64,000 bases of DNA from Cornus controversa (lineage: Eukaryota > Streptophyta > Magnoliopsida > Cornales > Cornaceae). This document shows, one piece after another, positions 32,634 through 45,299 of this stretch (position 1 is its first letter; the number at the start of each line of letters is the position of its first letter). The position numbers were made by a program, and so were the translations under genes. The notes beneath the pieces were generated by a model, which worked only from the letters and a program-made list of their open reading frames with translations, ran no database searches and was not told the origin of the DNA. The stretch is from positions 96,598,533-96,662,532 of the forward strand of contig CM048845.1 of NCBI GenBank assembly GCA_026545225.1, given 5' to 3'.

Positions 32634-35256
32634 TGCTGAACCAAGGTTTCCAACCAAGGTTATCTCAGTTATTTTGATGATAACAAAATATTGTGAGTGT
32701 TAGGATTTAATGTCTACTTGAGTTTGTGCTTAAACATGTTACATTGTAACAAGACTCAAAGTAAGACAAGAGGATCAATGACACATTGCAAAGGTACCAA
32801 ACCTCACATTGATCATGCCCATCTATGTTCAAAAGCTCATATCAAGGACATGAGAAAAGGATGAAGGCAATAATATCAAAGAAATAAGACTTCACCCAAT
32901 GCACATCAAGATCAATAAAGATATTGAAGATTGGGTAGTTTAGTCTTGGTGAGTGTATAGGTAATCTTTGTAAAGTTACTTTGATGTTCTCACTTGAAAG
33001 CTCTAGGACAAATGCATATCATTCATATAATTCATAAGTCCTTATAGCATAAGCAATAGGCCATGAACTTCATTTATATCTAGGACCATGTATTTCACTC
33101 ATATCATTTGAAATGGTCTATAGGAATTAGAGTAATAAGACTTGGATCAAATTGATTCATAAGGAATTTTTTGACTTGAGTTGGTATAAACGTTTTATAG
33201 ATTTTGAAGAACTCAATTCCATGATAGGACCATGTATTCACACTCATATCATTTCTTGGTCACTAAAATTCATGAAAAAGGTCTTGATCTTTACATATTG
33301 ACATCCTAAGACCATATATGCTCGTAAGTCCTAACCTTTACTTTGAAATCTGACTATTTAAAGGTTAGAGAACTTTGAGGCGCCTCAAACTTGACTTTGA
33401 GCCACCTCAAACTCACTTTGAGCCACCTCAAAGTTACAGAAAGAATCAGAGTATTTGAGAAGGCTTTTGAGGCGCCTCAAACTCACTTTGAGCCACCTCA
33501 AACTCACTTTGAGCCACCTCAAACTCATTTCGAGCCACCTCAAAATTTTGAGGCGCCTCAAACTGCACTTTGAGCCACCTCAAAATGCACTTTGAGTCAC
33601 CTCAAAGTTTATGAGACGTCTCAAACTCACTTTGAGGCGCCTCAAAGATGCTGGATCTGAATCAAACGGCTAGTTTAGATCATTTAATGCTCCCAACAAC
33701 CCTCAACAACTTTAAAACAGCCATATCTCTTAAAGGAGCTATAAATACACCCTGTATGTGTATTTTTCAGATGTGAGAGACCACTACACCCATAGTTGAT
33801 CATCCATTGTTGGTTGAATCTATCCTTAAGCTTAGAATTCATATTCTATAAAGATAGTCACCACACTTGACCATATTCTTCTAAAGATCAAATTCATATG
33901 TGGTATTTCATTCATCATTCTAGAGTTGAACTTTCATATTGATTCATCAATTGTAACTCTAGATTTGAGAGAGCTTTGAATTTGTATATCTTGTCTATTT
34001 GAGAGACACTCATTGTACACAAATTTCTTATTTTTGAGAGAAGAAGACCAAGATGTTCTCTTGGCATGAGTAGCTTGAAGAAGCTTTGTAAGGGTTTTTC
34101 TCCAAGCCCGAAAAAGAGAAAGGTTCATTCTCTACCTTAAAAGGAGAAGGATTGGGTAGCGCTCTCCACCTTCAAAAGTGAGCAATAGTTATCTCTTAAC
34201 CGTCAAAAGAGGGATGAAGCCCAAGTCATGAGCTTGGCAAAGAAGTCTTGGTGAGGTTGTCATTGAGCAAGGAAGACCAAGTCATGAGCTTGGCAAAGAA
34301 GTCTTGGTGAGGTTTTCATTAAGCAAGGAAGCCCAAGTGTTGGACTTGGCAATTGTAAAGGTTTGTTTTCCACCCTTAAGGGAAGCTTCATAGTGGATAC
34401 CTCAAGATGAGCTCTTGAGGCATGGACGTAGGCCGGAGTTGCCGAACCATGTAAATATCGTGGTGTTACTTGGTTTGCATTTCTCTAACCTTTAACTCAT
34501 TTACTTAATAGCATTTTAATTTCATAATGCTTTATATATGAATGCTATGAGTTTATATGCTTTAATTCATATGAGGAGGATGGGACGAATGCTTGGAGTA
34601 AGTTGCACACCATGTGTTTGATAAAATGTCTTTATGAGCTTTAATTTCATTTTAGCATTGATAGACATATATTCAATTAGCTCATTTCATTCCTTATCCA
34701 ATGAACCATTTTATGAATGAATGAGTAGCACTCCAAGTGCTTGACTAATTGCCTATGTAAGTTGTACTTTTTATATCATATCCATAGGTAATTGATCAAG
34801 TATCATTTTGATAGCATTTATTGTATGATTGTTTATTTAATGAATGTTGTTTAAATGCTTTATATGAGGAGGATGGGATGTATGCTTGGAGTATATTGGT
34901 TGAGTTGTGGAATTAATTATTTTGTAAATTGATTGAGTATTTATTTGATTATCTTTTGTAAATCAATTTACATATCATGTGTTTGATAAAATGCTCAACC
35001 AACATTTCCACACACTTCAAGCATAATATGTTGCACATGCATGAACACTTCATTTGTTGTATCCACTAGATCATTTAAGTGCATCATAAATAGAGCATTA
35101 TCACTCCCACTTGTTGAATACATAAGTTTATCAAGTGTTTGACAAAAGTCCAAACAAGCCTACTTTTGTCAAAATGAGCTAAACCGAAAAAGTTTCATCG
35201 TTTGCCTATTGTCCCTATTCACCCCCCCCCCCTCTAGGGACAATTCTTAGGTAACA
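32634..35256 (+). mobile_element. Solo LTR, 2623 bp, inserted in the copia pol gene
   Basis: It begins TGCTGAACCAAGG and ends CTTAGGTAACA, with a 5-bp target duplication TAATG (32629-32633 and 35257-35261). Removing it rejoins the host frame (RSLMYAMTCI to RPDISYVVGML on the - strand). A CCCCCCCCCCTCTAGGGACAA block near its right end resembles the C-rich motif common near the ends of long copia LTRs. No polyprotein or second LTR is visible. Strand assignment is tentative. A palindrome array lies at 33374-33646. Confidence 0.87.
33374..33646. repeat. Palindrome array TTTGAGGCGCCTCAAA
   Basis: Twelve copies of a 16-bp motif are present. Four are the perfect palindrome TTTGAGGCGCCTCAAA; most others are TTTGAGCCACCTCAAA, with one or two changes elsewhere. 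Many are spaced 21 bp apart through CTCAC linkers. One variant, ATGAGACGTCTCAAA, keeps the palindrome with compensating changes. Confidence 0.92.
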
Positions 35257-37929
35257 TAATGCACGTCATGGCATACATTAGACTCCTGATTGCAGATGCA
35301 TATTCTTTGACATCAACTTGACTTCTCTCTATCTTATTCTTAGGACACTATTCTTCTGAAAATAGATCTCCTTTAACAACTGGAACCTCACTAGGTGCAC
35401 ACTTTTTCATTCCAAAAGTTTTCAACACTTTATCAATATATGTCTTTTGAGATAAACCAAGTGTGCATGCAGTGCGATCTCTATGGATCCTAATGCCAAG
35501 GACATACTCTGCATTACTCATGTCCTTCATATCAAAGTGACTTGAGAGAAAATTCTTAGTATCATGTATCCCATAGATGTCATTGCTAGTTAGTAAAATA
35601 TCATCAACATATAAGACAAGTATAATAAAAATGACTTTCACTGACCTTGAGATATATGCATTTGTCCACGACATTCTCTTTGAACCCATAACTACTTATT
35701 ACATGATCAAACTTCAAGTACCACTATCGTGAAGCTTGCTTAAGCCTATAAATGAATTTCTTCAATCTATAAACTTGATTTTTTTGTCCCTGAATCACAA
35801 AACCTTCAGGTTGAGACATATAAATCTTTTCCTCAATGACTCCATTAAGAAAAGTTGTTTTAACATCCATTTGATGTAACTCAAGATCATAATGCGCGAT
35901 AATGGCAAGAATGATTCTCAAAAAGTCTTTTGATGAAACTGAAGAGAAAGTTTCAGAGAAATCAACACCTGATTTTTGCTTGAAACCCTTAGCCACCAAT
36001 CTAGCTTTAAATCTATCAATATTTCCAACTGAGTCCCTTTTAGTTTTATAGACCCATTTTCACTCTACAGCCTTGTGATGCGTAGGTAAATCAGCAATCT
36101 CCCATACTCCACTAACATCCATGGAGTGCATCTCATCTTTTATAGCATCTATCCAACGAGAAAAATCACGACTCTCCATGGCCTCATCAAATGAAGTCGG
36201 ATCTTCATGCTTGCCAATATTAACCTCACTGATATATACCTCAAAATCATCAAGTATAGCAAACCTCTGAGCTCTAATAAACCTCCTCAGCTGAACAGGC
36301 TCAAGAACTGGATTAGTAACAGAAGAAAGAGGCTGCGAAAGAATAAGAATGGCTGAAGGAGTGGGAATAGGAACACTGTTAGAAACCACTAAAGAAGGTG
36401 GAATAAAAACTGAAGTAAACGAAATAAAGATTGAAAGTTGCTCTTCTCTAAAAGAGAAATTACGATGTTTTAGGCTCCCACTGAATTCACCATTCTCGAT
36501 GAATTTGCAAGACATGTCTCAACAATCTCCATAGGTCTAGAGGGGCAATAAAATTTATAACATTTTAACCTCTCAGGATACCCAATGAAATAACAAGTGA
36601 CTGTGCGAAGATCAAGCTTTCTAATATCTGGATTGTACAACTTTGCCTCTGCGAGGCATCCCTACACATGCAAATGTATGAGACTTGGTTTATGACCCGT
36701 CCAAAGCTTGAAAAGTATTGAATGAGCTGTTTTACATGATACTCTATTAAGAATATAAACAAATATTTTGAGAGCTTCTCCCTAAAAACTCTCAAGTAGT
36801 GAAGAATGGCTTATCATACTACGAACAGCCTCTTGATAGGTGCGATTTCTCCTTTCTGAAACTCTATTTTGCTCAGGACGACCAGGAGTGGTATACTGTG
36901 GCACGATCCCCAGCTCATTTAGGTATGTATTGAAAGGACCATGATTCACACCCTCATGATTCATTTTCCCATAATACTCACCACCTCGATCCGATTTTAC
37001 AATTTTAATTTCCTGCTCGATTGTTTTTCAACTTCAACCTGATAAACTTTAAACACATCAAATGTTTCGGACTTCTGATGGATTAGGTATAAATAAGCAT
37101 ATCTTAAAAAATCATCAATAAAAGTAATAAAATACCTTTGACCTCCTCGAGCAGGAGTAGGAAATGGACCACAAATGTCAGTGTGAATAAGGTCCAAAAG
37201 ACCAGATGGCCGACTAGCCTCAAAATTATGCTTTTTCTACATCTTCCCCTTGACACAGTCAATACATAAATCATAATCAAAAAAATCTAGTGGTCCAATG
37301 ATCCCATCCTTGACTAAGAATTCTAGTCTCTTTCGCAAGACATACCCCAATCTCCTATGCCATAACACAGATGAATCATCTCTCACAAAAACACGTTTTG
37401 ATCTAGAAGATATCGAGTCCACAGAAAAATAAGCAGGTATATGAGAATCATCCAACAATAACTGATATAAACCATCAACCAAACGCCCATGTCCAACTAT
37501 ATTACTACCATGATGAATCGTAACTAATCCGTCACCAAATAAAATTTTAAATCCCAAGGCATTAATTCTCGAAACTGAAAGAAAATTACGCCTAATAGTA
37601 GAAACGTAAAAAATATCATTAAGTTCTAAAGTAAAACTAATGTGTAACACTAGCAGAATCGTCTCAATAGCCTTAATACGAACCGTATCAGCATTACCCA
37701 ACACCAATCGATCTTCAACCTTGGGATTTCTCTGGCTTCGCATGCCCTGTAATGAACATGAGACATGCACAGATGCACCCAAATCAATCCACCATGTATG
37801 TTCAGGAACATTTATTAGGTTGGATCAAATATCACCATAACAGTATAATTCGAACCATTCAATGGTTCAATACCAGTAAGCTATTTCTGAATTGCAGAAG
37901 CGTCCATAACTGAAAAAATCATGTTATAT

Positions 37930-38420
37930 CAAATAACATTAAATAAACAATATATAAATTAATATATCACAACTTCAAGGATTATAACTTTAATTCGTAC
38001 TTAGGGTTTTAAGCCAAATTTATTAGGGTGTTTTACTATGTGCAAAAACCTTCCACCTTGCGGGAACAAGTAAATTGTCATCTAAGAATCACCTTTGGGC
38101 AGAATTTTAAATACATTTATCCCCCAAATTTGCGATTAAATCGCACATAGACCTAATTGATTATGCTTAAATTATTACTAAACACTTGCACTACCTTTGG
38201 GCAAGAGGGTTATTTAGTTCTAACCCAAACACTCTCAACTATTCTACTCACTTATCCTACATTAAAATATTGATCACCTTTGGGCAGAACTAATGCCCCA
38301 ATATAGGTAAGTGCACTGTAAGACCTTAATAAGACCAATATATGTCTTTAAAATTTTTAAAAATAATAACCAACATGAGTGATTGTCACCTTTGGACATG
38401 CATCACTCACTTTGGATACT
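37930..38420. repeat. Dispersed CACCTTTGGGCA motif in the copia leader
   Basis: CACCTTTGGGCAGA occurs at about 38090 and 38277, with variants TACCTTTGGGCAAG at about 38192 and CACCTTTGGACATG at about 38388. The spacing is about 100-110 bp. It is non-coding leader between the gag start and the missing 5' LTR. Confidence 0.75.
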
Positions 38421-38560
38421 ACCTTGAAACGGTCACTTTATCGGTCCTCCTAAACCCCAAGGAAAGACCTAAACTTTAAAATTCTATTTTATTTGGGTTC
38501 ACAAAACTTCTTTATAGTGCACATAAACCAAAACTCAAAAATTATGAAACAACATGTGAA

Positions 38561-38889
38561 CATGGATAAAAAAATAACTTGAAAATAAATAAAAGAAATA
38601 TATTTATATATATCCATGCACATAAAAGAAGTTTCAAAAACATGTCTTTTCTTTCCTTTTTTTTTTCAATTTTCGTGCCTTTTTTTTTTTTCAATCATCT
38701 TTGCCAATGGCACCAATCTCTCGGCAATAGAATTATGTTTCCTCTTATGCTTGCAAGGGAGATTAAAGAATTTTTTCTCTTTTTTGTTTTAGTTAACATA
38801 AAAAAATTTAAAAAATGGGAATATAATACATTTTCATAGCATAGAGTATATAAAATTGTACAAGGTTTTATTTAGATATTAATAGTTAG

Positions 38890-38931
<42 letters not shown>

Positions 38932-39994
38932 AATGTTAAAGAGAAGGGATCGGGAAAGAGCCTAAGAGAGAGAAAGAGAGGGGATCTGATATCTATATTA
39001 CATTTAAGCTTAGTCCAAAATATATTTGTCTATTTACAGTCTAAAATCAATCTATCTAACAATCTAACGGTCACAATTCCTTCTACATTGGTAGTGTCGT
39101 AGGCACTGGGGTACACTAGTGTGTGTATATATATAGTGGGCGAATAGTAATATAGAGAGAATCTTGGAGAGAGAGGATAGCGTGAGAGAATTTTAGACTC
39201 TGTTTGGATAGACAAGAGAGAAAAGAAATAAGAGGATAACATTAGTTCCGAGAGAAACATAAAATAAATGAGAGGATGTAATAACCTCTATTCATATTTG
39301 GATAATCATGAAAGAAAATAAAAAAAATGATACCATTTTTGTTTGGATAAGATAGAGAAAAGAAAAGAAAGAATAGCAACTAAATTACTGTCATATCATA
39401 TACAATATTATGTTATTAGATAAGACATGGGTGGAATAATAATTATCACTTTCTAATTATTGAGGGCAGTTTCAGGATTATGAAAATACTACTTAACCCA
39501 CTATTCTTTCCCTCCCAATCTTCTCATTTTTAGGAGGATAGGATATAAGGGATTTGAAGGAATAGTTATCCCTCCAAATCTTTCTCAATCATTTTCATTC
39601 TCTCCATTTAATCTACAGAGATGAGAGAAAGGATTCTATATATAGAGAGAGAATCACGACTTAATAAATATACTGAATGATTTTTTTTTTCTAGAATACT
39701 TTTGGGTCTTTTATAACATGGGTGAAATATGGGTTGCATATTTAACCCGTTTAAACCTCTATAAAAATGGATCTGGCTTTCTCAAGCCATTTTTGACACG
39801 TATTTCAAAATGGTTCACCTATATCTATTAAAAAGTGGATGGATATGGGTGGGTTGGCACCCATTTTGCCAGGCCTAGTCTTTAGTGTGACGACTCGGTG
39901 CAAAGGCTCCCTAGTTTCCCCAAAAATACTTATTGGAAATTTAGATAGATTATGAAAGGTCTCTAAATGAAATGATACAAACCTTGTTATGACT
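38561..39994. other. Non-coding AT-rich region with TA microsatellite
   Basis: It contains a (TA)n run at about 38898-38928 and GA-rich stretches (38960-38980, 39160-39660). Near 39700-39885 a segment ends CCCATTTTGCCAGGCCTA, which resembles the end of a hAT-type MITE. No gene was found; the 76-aa frame at 39030-39260 is low complexity. Confidence 0.5.
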
Positions 39995-40146
39995 TCATCT
40001 GTCATGCCCCAATTTCTGACACCCGGTTAAGAGGTAGGAAAACGGGGGTAATGATTGAAAGTATGTGAATCATCTCCCAAACCCTTAATCAATTTGAAAT
40101 CTCATAACCACATAAGCATAGTCATAATCATACATCATACATACAA

Positions 40147-40148
40147 TA

Positions 40149-40187
<39 letters not shown>
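40147..40187. repeat. (TG)n(TA)n microsatellite
   Basis: ATGTGTGTGTGTGTATATATA-type run inside the LTR that starts at 40000. Confidence 0.9.
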
Positions 40188-40286
40188 CAACTCATGCAAT
40201 TGGGTCTCTCAGTAGGGTATATGTGTACTTAAGCTCCAACCTCAATTTCATATGCAGCTGTTCAGTACAATCAATCATACCTTGAG

Positions 40287-40496
40287 CTACGATCCATCAT
40301 AATTCTTATTATGAACTATCGTAATTGAGGTTTGATTAATCATAAATACGATCCATCGTGGATGTATCGTAGGATCTATCGAATCATACTAGTTTTTTAA
40401 CTCACTTTCTCCTCATTTTACGATCCATCGTAAAGGGTTTTACAATTTATCGTAGAATTACGATATATCATAATGGTGATTATGATTGATTGTAGG
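40287..40496. repeat. Inverted-repeat array TACGATCCATCGTA
   Basis: About eight copies of a TACGAT-CC-ATCGTA motif or degenerate forms (TACGATCCATCATA, TACAATTTATCGTA, TACGATATATCATA, GAACTATCGTAA). The best copy is TTACGATCCATCGTAA at about 40419. Confidence 0.85.
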
Positions 40497-41777
40497 CTCT
40501 TGACAGAAAAATCAGTCACAATAATACATTTGGACATCCAACACTCATTCACCACTAAGCATACATTCAACATGCATCTATACACGTCTAATATAACTAA
40601 AAATATGAGTATAAAACATGAAAATCATAATCGGAACTTAATTATATCATTTCAATCGGATCAAGTCCGGAATATACATAAAACATCCAAGTTTTCAAAT
40701 TGACAATTAACATAACCAAAGTGTCAAAACACCTGTCCAAAATTTATATTCCAATCACAAAGCTTTAATAAATGCCCAAACATGGCCTATGAAAATATAG
40801 CATAAATAATCTCAAATGATAAACCGAGTACTTAATCTTAGCACTTCTAAGCTTCATTGATCACCGGTGCCTTATCTGAAATATTTAGGAGAAATAAGAA
40901 AGGGGTGAGCAACTGACTAGCTCAATAGAAATACTCAAACCAACTTATGCATCGACTCGACGCGACGTACATAAATGCAATCATTGCATTCTTATATACT
41001 ACATAGCATGTTTTCAATGCTCATGTCCATGAAATCTCAACACAATATATGGATAAATCATATGCTCAATATTATTTAATTAATGAAAAAAAAACATACA
41101 AGCATTATCCTGAATATCACAATTCAATAATAAGACTTAAACACTAAGTCACATAAATCTCGAAATCAAATAAAAGTGAAAGTATTCGTAGATCCACACG
41201 TCAAGGGCTAATCAAGCCAATTACCCAAATATTCTACTTTACTGGTAATTAACCCAAGGGTCTAGACAAAATCAATATTCTACTTTATGGGTTACTAACC
41301 CGAAGGTCTAGACAAAACCTCATTGGCTAAGTTTCGGGTTTTGCACCCTAGGGTTTCGGGCCCTTCTTGCTTTTCTGACCTCCTTCTAAAATCAACAACC
41401 AATCACATATGTTTCAAGCATGTCAACACAAATAATTTTAAATGTATCACACATTTTCAAGCGCATCATAATCCATTTAATTCCATGCTAAAATATGTCA
41501 TTTTCATGCATATAACAATGAAATATCAATTCTCTCAAAAGGCATTCACAAAATGTAATTTTATAGAAAAGAACATTCTCATGCATTTTATCAAATATGT
41601 GACATGCAGCATGTATAACATAGTCTTCACAACTATAGATTACTTTATGAACATCATGCACCTCAATTGCTAGCATATATAGTATATGTGCACAATTCAC
41701 ATGCGTAGCTCATATTATCACATAGTGTAACATAATTACAATATCAAGTTCATCAAGACAAATATACAATGTCTATA

Positions 41778-42379
41778 TGTAATACCCCGCTCCAACACAT
41801 GGTATGATATTGTCCGTTTTGGGCCTAAGCCCGCACGATTTTACTCTGAGTTTTACCCCAAGATGCCTCATGCCATTTGGAGAAAACACATTACATCTAA
41901 GCACATCCCTTTCTCCATACCGAGGCGATGTGGGATTGAGCACCCTGTAGCCTGCCAGTGTGGTAATTCAGTCCAATATCTTTTCTTGCACCCACCCACA
42001 AAGGTCACTACAATCCACCCAGCGAGTGACTACAATCCACCCCCTATGAGGCCCGACGTCCTCGTCGGCACACTTCTGGCTGGGTTCAGGCTCTGATACC
42101 AACTGTAACACCCTGCTCCAACACATAATATGATATTATCCTCTTTGGACCTAAGCCCACACGATTTTGCTCTTGGATTTTACCCCAAAAGACCTCATAT
42201 CATTTGGAGATAACACACTACATATAAGCACATCCCCTTCTCCACACCCAGGCGATGTGGGATTAAGCACCCTGTAGCATGCAAGTGTGGTAGCTCAGTC
42301 CAGTGTCTTTTTTTGCACCTGCTGACTTTACACCCCCCCCCCACAAGGGTCACTACAATCCACCCCGCAAGTGACTACA
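41778..42379 (-). mobile_element. TRIM retrotransposon, 602 bp, nested in the LTR
   Basis: LTRs are 41778-42034 and 42104-42379, with TGTAATACCCC or TGTAACACCCT starts and GTGACTACA ends. The interior ends with GGCTCTGATACCAAC, the reverse complement of the Met-tRNA primer-binding site, so the orientation is -. Target duplication CTATA lies at 41773-41777 and 42380-42384. It belongs to the same family as 8148-8901. Confidence 0.93.
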
Positions 42380-42682
42380 CTATACACATCAATGTCATCA
42401 TAATTATCATATGAAGACTCAATTAGCATATAAACGTATAAGGAAAGATACAAGACACACAATTCTCACTTCCTAATACTTCTAAACATGCTAAACAATC
42501 CAAAACCACTATCAATTCCTAAGGAATCGATAATAAGGTAGAGAGAACACCGCTACCTCAATTTCAAGCTTTAGTGTCGAAAAGCCCCAAATCACCAAAT
42601 CCTCAAACTCCTTCGAATTTGAATTTCAAACCGTAGAAATGTTGATCGTAGCAAGGAGAATAGCTTTCTCTTCTTGAGTTAT

Positions 42683-44183
42683 TGATATGCGTTAAATGTT
42701 ACGCATTCCAACCTCTTAACTTATGTATTTTATTCTCTTAGTGATAGATTATTTTGTTATTTTACTTCGTTTTAGTATTTTCTGTATTTTCAGGGTCTTA
42801 ATGATTATTTCAAGTTAAAACCATGATTTTGGGTTTTTAAAGAAGACATCCAAGATGGTTGGAGGAAGCCTACATCAAGGAGATTCATTCAACCATTTAT
42901 TTCAACTCAAATCAGCCCAAGGAAGAGGTCCAAGAGAATTACAGCTGCTTAAGAAGGTTTCGGGCCTGAAGCCCAAATCCGCGCATAATACAATCTTAAT
43001 CCCGTTTTAGAAAACGGACCAGAAGTCTTATTTTCGAGCCTCAAATCGACTTAATTTTTGCATAAGGTTGAACGAAATTTAATTCTGCACACTTTTGTAT
43101 TTCACAAAAATTCCGTGAATCGGATTTCTAGTAGATCAAAAGTTGGGCTGAACATCAGCAGGAAAAACCCACTTGATTAGTGCTGCGGGAAAACCTAATT
43201 AATTCCTAATTGGATTAGGACTTTGCTGTATTCTCTTGGAGAATAAAGTGAAGACTTAGAGGCTGAGTTGGGGAGAGATTGGAGAGTCTGAGAGGGCTAA
43301 GAAGAGAACAGAAACATATTTGCAGAGTCATTGGAGAACGAAGTCATACGCATAATTCATGAAGATGATGCATTCTTCCTCAACAGTTGAAGCTTCTTCT
43401 TCTACCATGAGCGGCTAGTTCATCCACTAGGGTTTTGATGTAGCCCTAACAAAGCATCAATGGTTTAATTGTTTTAATTATTGGGGACCTTTATATACAT
43501 GCATAGATTATGTAATTTAGAGGATTCTTATTATAGAATTGAGCAATAAAAGTCTTGTAAATTCAGTTTCAATGATTTCTTATCTTGTCTTAGATATTTA
43601 ATTGTTATTATTGAACTCAATCTCTCTTATTTTCTGTGATCATGAGAGCGGTTATTACACAATGGTAATCACTGAATATATTATTAAGAGCTTTGATGGA
43701 TTATGCCTAGAGAAGATGAACCATACTGCACCCTAGATTAGAGTAGTTAGGCAGATGGCCCATGCCAATCGAAGATAGTTCATGGCTTAGCTTTAATCAT
43801 ATGTCATCTCTTTGACGGATGAAGGTGAGCTTGTAGCCACCGACACCACTTATACATGATATAATTCCCCATAGTTGATTCAATTGACCATTGATTGTGG
43901 AGTTAGTGGTGAAGTCAAATGCCCTAGATTTCTCTCATATTATCTTCACTTTCTATTCACTTTGATTTATTTTATTTTAATTTTTAATTAGTTTAGTTTA
44001 AAAATCAGAATTCTTTTCTTCTAAATTTAATTAGAATTAATTTCGTATTCCAACTCATCAGACCATAATCCCTGAGGTACGATACCCCTTTCGATAGCCC
44101 TATTTTGCAAGAAATTCATTCTATTGCGAAGTATGAAAATTTTTAATTGATATACTTTTTGAGTCACACTCACACACGAATTA
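42683..44183. mobile_element. LTR-like insertion, about 1.5 kb
   Basis: The segment from TGATATGCGTTAAATG to CACACGAATTA is flanked by GTTAT on both sides (42678-42682 and 44184-44188). Removing it rejoins TTGAGTTATTTTCAAATCC. Its interior (AAACGGACCAGAAGTC..., and CCTGAGGTACGATACCCC near the right end) resembles LTRs of plant gypsy-type elements. The right end is not a clean CA, so the limits are tentative. Confidence 0.5.
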
Positions 44184-44815
44184 GTTATTTTCAAATCCAA
44201 ACCCTAGTTCCACTCATTTTTTAAAACATCACCAAATCGATCTTCGAATCGATCAAATCGAAGAAAATAATGAGGAAAACAATCTTTCATCTTGGAATAA
44301 TCTTCAAATCTCCCTTTAAGCCATCTAAATTCTTGAGAAATTTGGGATGAACTTATAGAGAGAGAGAAGAGAAAATTAGATTTTTGTAGATAAATAAATG
44401 TCATAAATCTATTTATATTTACAACCTTTGCAACTAAGTCACTCTTCTCCTCTTAATTTGCTCTTTGTTACTATTAATTATCTAATAATGGCATGCTAAC
44501 ATTTTCTTCTCCCAACTTATCTTTTAAACCCCTCAATTGTTCACATACGCCCTTATATAAATTTTCAATACTCGTAAAGATCTTCTGGATCATTCGACTC
44601 ATCTCGGGCGCCACACCCGAGCCCAAAAAATAGAAAAAGTTTCATAACTCACAAAACACATAGTTAAACTAATTTCTCATATTTTATCACAATTAACACA
44701 TAATTAATTGTAATTAAAAATAAAAATAAAATTCAAAGCTTTACATCATCCATAAAATAAACTTGGAAGACCCTTATTTTTTACTTGATTTGTCATAGTT
44801 CTTTAATTGTATAAT

Positions 44816-45076
44816 GGGTAAAGTGCGAAAAAAAAAAATGCAATATCGATATAGTGCATATAACTCCCTTTAAATTGAAAAACACCTCCTAAATTATAAA
44901 AATGTTTTGCATTCAAAAAGACTAAAATGACCTTATATCAACATAATAAAGTAATATTTAAAAAATTGAAGTAAAATGATCATTTGGGACATGTGGGGTT
45001 TTTCATATTTATTTTAAAAAGTAGGGGTTCATTGTGCACACACGATATATCGTTGGGGGGTTTTCGCACTTTACCC
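44816..45076. mobile_element. MITE with GGGTAAAGTGCGAAAA ends
   Basis: Inverted ends GGGTAAAGTGCGAAAA and TTTTCGCACTTTACCC flank about 260 bp of non-coding sequence. It is related to the element at 15306-15655. No target duplication was recognised. Confidence 0.75.
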
Positions 45077-45299
45077 TTTTCTAAAATAATATTTTTCTTT
45101 AATTTCAGAAAAAATATTATTTTTCTTTTAAAATGAAAAATAAATAAAAAAACACTCACTTCTCCTAGTGTGTAACATAATTATAACAGACAACTTCATT
45201 TAATTCAAAATTGAGTAGCGCTAGACATCTCAAGATTATGTGTGTCTCGAATATGATGTGGCGATATTAAAAAGTCATAAATATCCTCTACTTTGATAC

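Larger units (their letters stand above)
31254..38560 (-). mobile_element. Decayed Ty1/copia retrotransposon body, split by a solo LTR
   Basis: Reading on the - strand: 38560-37910 is a non-coding leader with repeated TGCCCAAAGGTGA words. At 37909 gag starts as MDASAIQK, then a stop, then LTGIEPLNGSNY. Gag then breaks off and the sequence resumes near 37800 with protease (WIDLGASVHVS). Next are gag-pre-integrase (37782-37237, LWHRRLGYVLRKRLEFL), integrase core (37197-36782, MDLIHTDICGPF and then PEQNRVSERRNRT), RT (about 36160-35348, QMDVKTTFLNG and LYVDDILLTSND) and RNase H (32640-32000, STLFYDNEAVTKYVKN and MIADPLTKGLQP). Many frameshifts and stops are present and most of gag is missing, so it is dead. 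The RT/RNase H junction is split by the LTR at 32634-35256. No 5' LTR was found to the right. Confidence 0.88.
40000..44745. mobile_element. Solo LTR (about 2.63 kb net) with two nested insertions
   Basis: It begins TGTCATGCCCC and ends AAAGCTTTACA, with a 5-bp target duplication TCATC (39995-39999 and 44746-44750). After removing the TRIM at 41778-42379 and the insert at 42683-44183, about 2.63 kb remains, similar in size to the other solo LTRs here. No polyprotein is visible. An array of TACGATCCATCGTA-type inverted repeats lies at 40287-40496. Confidence 0.75.

Noticed and set aside
33374-33646. CRISPR-like regularly spaced repeats
   Set aside because: Plant DNA; the spacers are only about 5 bp and similar to each other, and the array is within an LTR.
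40000-44745. A full-length retrotransposon with internal coding region
   Set aside because: No second LTR, primer-binding site for the outer element, or polyprotein frames; the interior is explained by a TRIM and another insert.
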